From: Candidatus Saccharimonadota bacterium
GTDB taxonomy: Bacteria; Patescibacteriota; Saccharimonadia; UBA4664
Assembly: GCA_029288275.1 (NCBI GenBank)
Contig: JARIHM010000110.1
Coordinates: 1 to 7,621 of the forward strand
Direction: 5' to 3'
Length of the DNA stretch: 7,621 nt
Part shown: positions 4,372-7,621 of the stretch, piece by piece
Position numbering within the stretch: the first letter of the stretch is position 1
Layout of the letters: the number at the start of each line of letters is the position of its first letter
Made by a program: the position numbers and the translations under genes
The notes under the pieces: model-generated
What the model saw: the letters and a program-made list of their open reading frames with translations, nothing else
Databases searched by the model: none
Told to the model about the DNA's origin: nothing

Positions 4372-6414
4372 TTAATGCTTAGCACCAGCGCCTTGCGTAA
4401 AGTACCAAGCCATCGTCTCGCGCACCGGCGGAACGGCATACTCGGCACCTTCGCCAGCATGGACCACCAGCGCCACCATCACGATCTGAGGATTATTGTA
4501 TGGTGCAAAGGCTTCAAACCAAGCGTCAGGCTTATTCTGCAGATTAGGATCGCCGCCATTGTCATGGACCACCGTCTCAGCCGTACCGGTCTTGCCTGCC
4601 ACTGGTACCGGCACCTGCTGCTTTATAATGCAGCAGGCTGTGCCGCTAGGGTCGTTGACGGCCATCCACATGCCCTGCCGGACTGTGGCCAGGTTCTGCG
4701 CGCTGATGAAGTTCTGACGGGTCACCTCGGGCGTAAACTGCTGAATCACCCTGCCTGCCTCATCCACAATCTGATTCACAAAATGTGGCTTATAGAGCGT
4801 CCCGCCGTTGGCGATAGCCGAGATAGCTGCAGCCATCTGGAGTGGTGACACGAGTAGGTCACCCTGCCCTACTGAAATATTGTAGGTGTCACCAGTGTAC
4901 CAATCGGTACCGGAGAAGGCCTTCTTCCAGGCCGGAGTGGGCACGCGGCCACTGGCCTCACCTGGAATATCGACGCCGGTTTTGGCGCCCAGACCAAAGA
5001 GCTGATAGAAACTCGCAAGCTTGTCTACGCCCAAGGGGTGGGTAAAGTCTTCGTTCGTGCCAAACAGGCCGCCCATGACTTTGTAGAAGAAAATATCGGA
5101 ACTGCGAGCCAGGGCCGTCATCACGTTAACCACGCCCAAACCACTCGTGCGCTCCCAGCCATAGTAGATAGTCGGGTTAGATGGATCATATTTATTAGGC
5201 ACCAGGATCTTACCTCCATCGAGCACGCTCGTGATGGCGCTCACAATCCCCGCCTGGAGGGCAGCGGCGGCCCCAATGGGCTTAATAATGGAGCCCGAAG
5301 GATAGCCACCAGCCGTAACTTTATTAAACAGCGGCTGGCCAGGGTTACTGGTGAGGCCTTGGTAATCGGCTGTGGAGATGCCGCGGCTAAAGAGATTGTT
5401 GTCGTAGCTGGGAAGCGAAACCGCCGCTAGAATCTCCCCGGTATTGGGATTGAGAGCCACCCCGGCTGCCTGCTGCGCACCGGAGGCCGTCATTTGCTTC
5501 TGGAGGGCTGCGGCAAAGTGTTGCTCAAGCTGCTGGTCGATAGAGAGAATCAGGTTATTGCCCGGCACGGGGTCACGGCTCGCTAGAACTTTGATAGGCT
5601 TTTCAGTGGCATCAACCTCGGTTTCTTGACCACCATTGGTGCCTCGCAGCTGTGATTCGTACTGCTTTTCGAGACCCAGTTTGCCGATAAAATCAGTCGG
5701 GCCATAATCGCTTGGATCGGCCTTGATCTCATCGGTGTTGACGCGCCCAGTGTAACCCAAAAAGACCGACAGCAAGCCATCATCGGAATACTGGCGAATG
5801 GGGTTTACATCCAGCTCAAAGCCCGGCAGACTGCTTGACGACTGATCTACCAAGAGCGCCTGCTCGCGTGTGACACCGGCGGCCGCCAGCTGCGGCACGG
5901 AGCTAGCCAAACAAGCCTGGTCGTCCGGGCCATGGCAGCTCTTCTCGACGCCTGCTTGAATATCGGCAGGGGATTTACCAACCATGGCACCAACGCGAGC
6001 GTACTCAGCCTGACGCGCCGCTGTATCACGCGGCAAGAGCTGCGGAATGGCTGTGATATCATAGCTGGCCTGGTTGCTAGCTAGCACCGTTTTGTTACGG
6101 TCATAAATAATACCCCGCGGCGCCCGTTCCACCTGCTCACGCACGCGCTGCCGGTTGGCCCAGGCCAAATTATCGCTACCAGCCAGAACTTGGAGCATAA
6201 ACAATCGGCCCACCAACACCGCCATAATGAGCCCAGCAGCGACCCCAAATAGCGCTAGCGGCCGCCGGTTTGTTTCGGTTTCGGGCGAGGCGGCCTCAGC
6301 ATCAGCCGGCAGAATAGCCTCGGTCCACTCTTCGTGTTTAGCAAGGTTGCGGCTCAGTTTGAGCCCCCGGCGGCCGCCTGTGTCTTCAAGATAGCCAAAG
6401 ATTGAGCGTGCCAC
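4372..6414 (-). CDS. mrdA: Penicillin-binding protein 2, elongasome DD-transpeptidase (class B PBP)
   Basis: PBP2 crosslinks new peptidoglycan during side-wall growth. The 680 residues begin with a charged cytoplasmic tail of about 50 residues, then one membrane helix (about 53-78, ALFGVAAGLIMAVLVGRLFM). The pedestal domain starts with the family motif RAPRGIIYDRN (97-107). The transpeptidase domain holds S375-I-I-K378 (YPSGSIIKP, catalytic Ser and Lys), S438-S-D440 as the second motif (SxD, as in Escherichia coli PBP2), and K608-T-G610 (AGKTGTAE). The start is GTG at 6414; AGGGGGA overlapping the mreD stop lies 3 nt before it, a tight spacing. The gap to mreD is 8 nt, so the gene is surely in the mreC-mreD operon. 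The stop is TAA. Cys160/Cys168 in the pedestal and the adjacent Cys594-Cys595 are notable for an extracytoplasmic protein. PBP2 rather than another class B PBP is inferred mainly from context. Confidence 0.93.
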   Translation of the reverse strand: MARSIFGYLEDTGGRRGLKLSRNLAKHEEWTEAILPADAEAASPETETNRRPLALFGVAAGLIMAVLVGRLFMLQVLAGSDNLAWANRQRVREQVERAPRGIIYDRNKTVLASNQASYDITAIPQLLPRDTAARQAEYARVGAMVGKSPADIQAGVEKSCHGPDDQACLASSVPQLAAAGVTREQALLVDQSSSSLPGFELDVNPIRQYSDDGLLSVFLGYTGRVNTDEIKADPSDYGPTDFIGKLGLEKQYESQLRGTNGGQETEVDATEKPIKVLASRDPVPGNNLILSIDQQLEQHFAAALQKQMTASGAQQAAGVALNPNTGEILAAVSLPSYDNNLFSRGISTADYQGLTSNPGQPLFNKVTAGGYPSGSIIKPIGAAAALQAGIVSAITSVLDGGKILVPNKYDPSNPTIYYGWERTSGLGVVNVMTALARSSDIFFYKVMGGLFGTNEDFTHPLGVDKLASFYQLFGLGAKTGVDIPGEASGRVPTPAWKKAFSGTDWYTGDTYNISVGQGDLLVSPLQMAAAISAIANGGTLYKPHFVNQIVDEAGRVIQQFTPEVTRQNFISAQNLATVRQGMWMAVNDPSGTACCIIKQQVPVPVAGKTGTAETVVHDNGGDPNLQNKPDAWFEAFAPYNNPQIVMVALVVHAGEGAEYAVPPVRETMAWYFTQGAGAKH

Positions 6415-6422
6415 GGGTCCCC

Positions 6423-6923
6423 CTATCGCAAATTAAGCACGCCAGGCTCGGGCGCCACCGCCCAGCGCACCAACGGCCGCAATCCTAACGTCAAGCCTAA
6501 GTTTAACATGATCTCCCAGCCCAGCCGGCCTAGGATAACGCCGAGCGGCCAACTGACGCTATGCGTAGCCAGCCCCGCCAGAATTGCCACGTCCCCTACT
6601 ACGGTTGCCACCGCTACAAGCACCAAAGCTACCAAGGGACCGCTCAACGTCAGACCGGCTCGGTGGACCAAGCCGGTCACAAGTGCCACAAGCGTGAAAA
6701 GCCCAATACGGAGGCCAAAATCAGCACCGCTCGTGAGATCCATTGCCAGACCGCCCACAAGCCCCACGAGCAGGGCTGTCGAGGCAGTACCGGTGAGGCC
6801 GATGAGCGCCACCAAGGCCAGCGCCGCATCCGGCACCACGCCAAATGGCCTTAGCGCCGCCAAAAAGCCCACTTGCACTACCAGCGTCACCGCAGCGACG
6901 AGGATAAGGCGCGCCGCTCTCAT
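6423..6923 (-). CDS. mreD: Rod shape-determining protein MreD
   Basis: MreD is a small polytopic membrane protein that joins MreC and MreB in the elongasome; its biochemical role is not well defined. The 166 residues are strongly hydrophobic, with about five predicted membrane segments (roughly 5-25, 32-56, 72-90, 96-118 and 126-150). The family block GGLAMDLTSGADFGLRIG (57-74) is recognisable, with the conserved Asp62. The ATG overlaps the mreC stop as ATGA. Upstream sequence offers only a weak Shine-Dalgarno, so translation is probably coupled to mreC. Its TAG stop overlaps the mrdA ribosome binding site. Sequence alone would be a modest match, as MreD is poorly conserved, but the position between mreC and a PBP gene makes the call secure. 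Confidence 0.9.
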   Translation of the reverse strand: MRAARLILVAAVTLVVQVGFLAALRPFGVVPDAALALVALIGLTGTASTALLVGLVGGLAMDLTSGADFGLRIGLFTLVALVTGLVHRAGLTLSGPLVALVLVAVATVVGDVAILAGLATHSVSWPLGVILGRLGWEIMLNLGLTLGLRPLVRWAVAPEPGVLNLR

Positions 6924-7621
6924 GAGCCAATTACCACAAACACAAAGCGCAATTGGTTCACCTGCAGCGGCGTAGCGATCTGGGCCGATTGAAAAATGAC
7001 GTTAGCGTGAGCATCCACAGCCTGCACCTGGCCGATGAATAAGCCGGCCGGTACCAATCCGCCCAGACCAGAGGTAGTGATGGTGTCGCCCGGCTTGACC
7101 GTATCGGTCTGGCCGATTTTATCCATAGTAAGGCCGCTCCCTAATTGCCCCTGCACAATGCCCAGTGCGCCCGTGGACTGATCCTTGGCCGCCAGTTTAA
7201 ACTCCGGGTCGGTCACCAGCATAATCTTGGACGTTCCCGCCTGCACATCCGATAAGGTACCAATCAAAACGCCCTGGCTAAGCGCCGCCATGCCGTTTTT
7301 GAGCCCATCCTTGCTTCCTTTGTTGATGGTGACAAATTGCCGGTACGAATCTGGCTGAAAAGCCACGACCTCGGCCGCTACTTGGCGCTGGGCGGCGGCT
7401 ACTTCCAAGCCCAGCTCATTGCGCAGCAGCTCGTTGTCGCGCCGGGTCTCATCATCGGCGGCCAGACGCTGACGCAAGGTAGCGTTTTCTTGCTCTAGAA
7501 GCTGATTATCGGCTGCTAACTGCCGGATCCGCCCCAAGTTGCTCAGCGCCTCGCTGGTAGCGCTGCCTGCCCCAGTTAGCATCTGGCTCACGGGTGCCAT
7601 CGTATGGTCGTAGACCCAGCG
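6920..7621 (-). CDS. mreC: Rod shape-determining protein MreC (5' end beyond the window)
   Basis: MreC is a bitopic periplasmic or extracytoplasmic scaffold that binds and activates PBP2. The frame stays open through the window edge: seven more codons (RWVYDHT) precede the first internal ATG at 7600, so that ATG is not the start. A full MreC is about 270-300 residues; the 233 here lack the cytoplasmic tail and membrane helix. A coiled coil covers about residues 28-70 of this fragment (RIRQLAADNQLLEQENATLR). It is followed by the beta-barrel domain with VTINKGSKDGLKNGMAAL, VTDPEFKLAAK and ITTSGLGGLVPAGLFIGQV, all typical of the family. The TGA stop overlaps the mreD ATG by 4 nt. mreB is a plausible upstream neighbour outside the window. 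Confidence 0.94.
   Translation of the reverse strand, partial: RWVYDHTMAPVSQMLTGAGSATSEALSNLGRIRQLAADNQLLEQENATLRQRLAADDETRRDNELLRNELGLEVAAAQRQVAAEVVAFQPDSYRQFVTINKGSKDGLKNGMAALSQGVLIGTLSDVQAGTSKIMLVTDPEFKLAAKDQSTGALGIVQGQLGSGLTMDKIGQTDTVKPGDTITTSGLGGLVPAGLFIGQVQAVDAHANVIFQSAQIATPLQVNQLRFVFVVIGS

Noticed and set aside
6508..6975. 155-codon plus-strand ORF opposite mreD and the mreC 3' end
   Set aside because: It is low-complexity (Thr/Ser/Ala/Pro) and mirrors the hydrophobic codons of mreD; a shadow frame.
6920..7600. mreC starting at the ATG at 7600
   Set aside because: The frame remains open to the window edge and the membrane anchor expected of MreC would be missing.

Overview
The window is a compact bacterial housekeeping segment of roughly 54% G+C (estimated by eye) in which all seven recognisable genes lie on the minus strand. 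Reading from right to left, the direction of transcription, they are mreC (5' end cut by the window edge), mreD, the gene for the class B penicillin-binding protein PBP2 (mrdA), greA, lysS (class I type), serS and a short-form hpf. No mobile element, CRISPR array, tRNA or rRNA was found. TGA works as a stop codon (serS, mreC) and Trp is TGG, so the standard bacterial code applies. This argues against the Gracilibacteria/Absconditabacteria, which read UGA as Gly.

The host is uncertain. An archaeal-style class I lysyl-tRNA synthetase in a bacterium, a SerRS with variant substrate-loop sequence, a short HPF, a rod-shape cluster without rodA next to PBP2, and small intergenic gaps would fit a Patescibacteria lineage such as Saccharibacteria. 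This is inference; a search with LysRS and SerRS would settle it.

Layout: (1) 6415-7621, the cell-shape module. mreC and mreD overlap by 4 nt (ATGA), and mrdA follows mreD after 8 nt with its Shine-Dalgarno sequence on the mreD stop. MreC and MreD are the scaffold and membrane partners of the elongasome, and PBP2 is its transpeptidase. (2) 4163-4371, an AT-rich gap between mrdA and greA with a perfect 15-nt palindrome and a hairpin plus T-tract ahead of greA. (3) greA, the transcript-cleavage factor, whose start is best placed at 4162. (4) 3574-3691, with a long perfect inverted repeat that looks like a terminator for greA and overlaps the likely lysS -10 box. (5) lysS, then a 285-nt gap (1714-1998) unusually rich in perfect palindromes but without a convincing gene. 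(6) serS and hpf, overlapping by 4 nt (ATGA) with the hpf Shine-Dalgarno inside the serS 3' end. lysS and serS each have a good -10 box 6-7 nt before the ATG and no clear Shine-Dalgarno, which suggests leaderless mRNAs.

The protein-coding content is ordinary. The most interesting signals are regulatory: the palindrome cluster upstream of serS, the terminator/promoter overlap at lysS, and the possible attenuator ahead of greA. I saw no clear evidence of a new multi-gene system.
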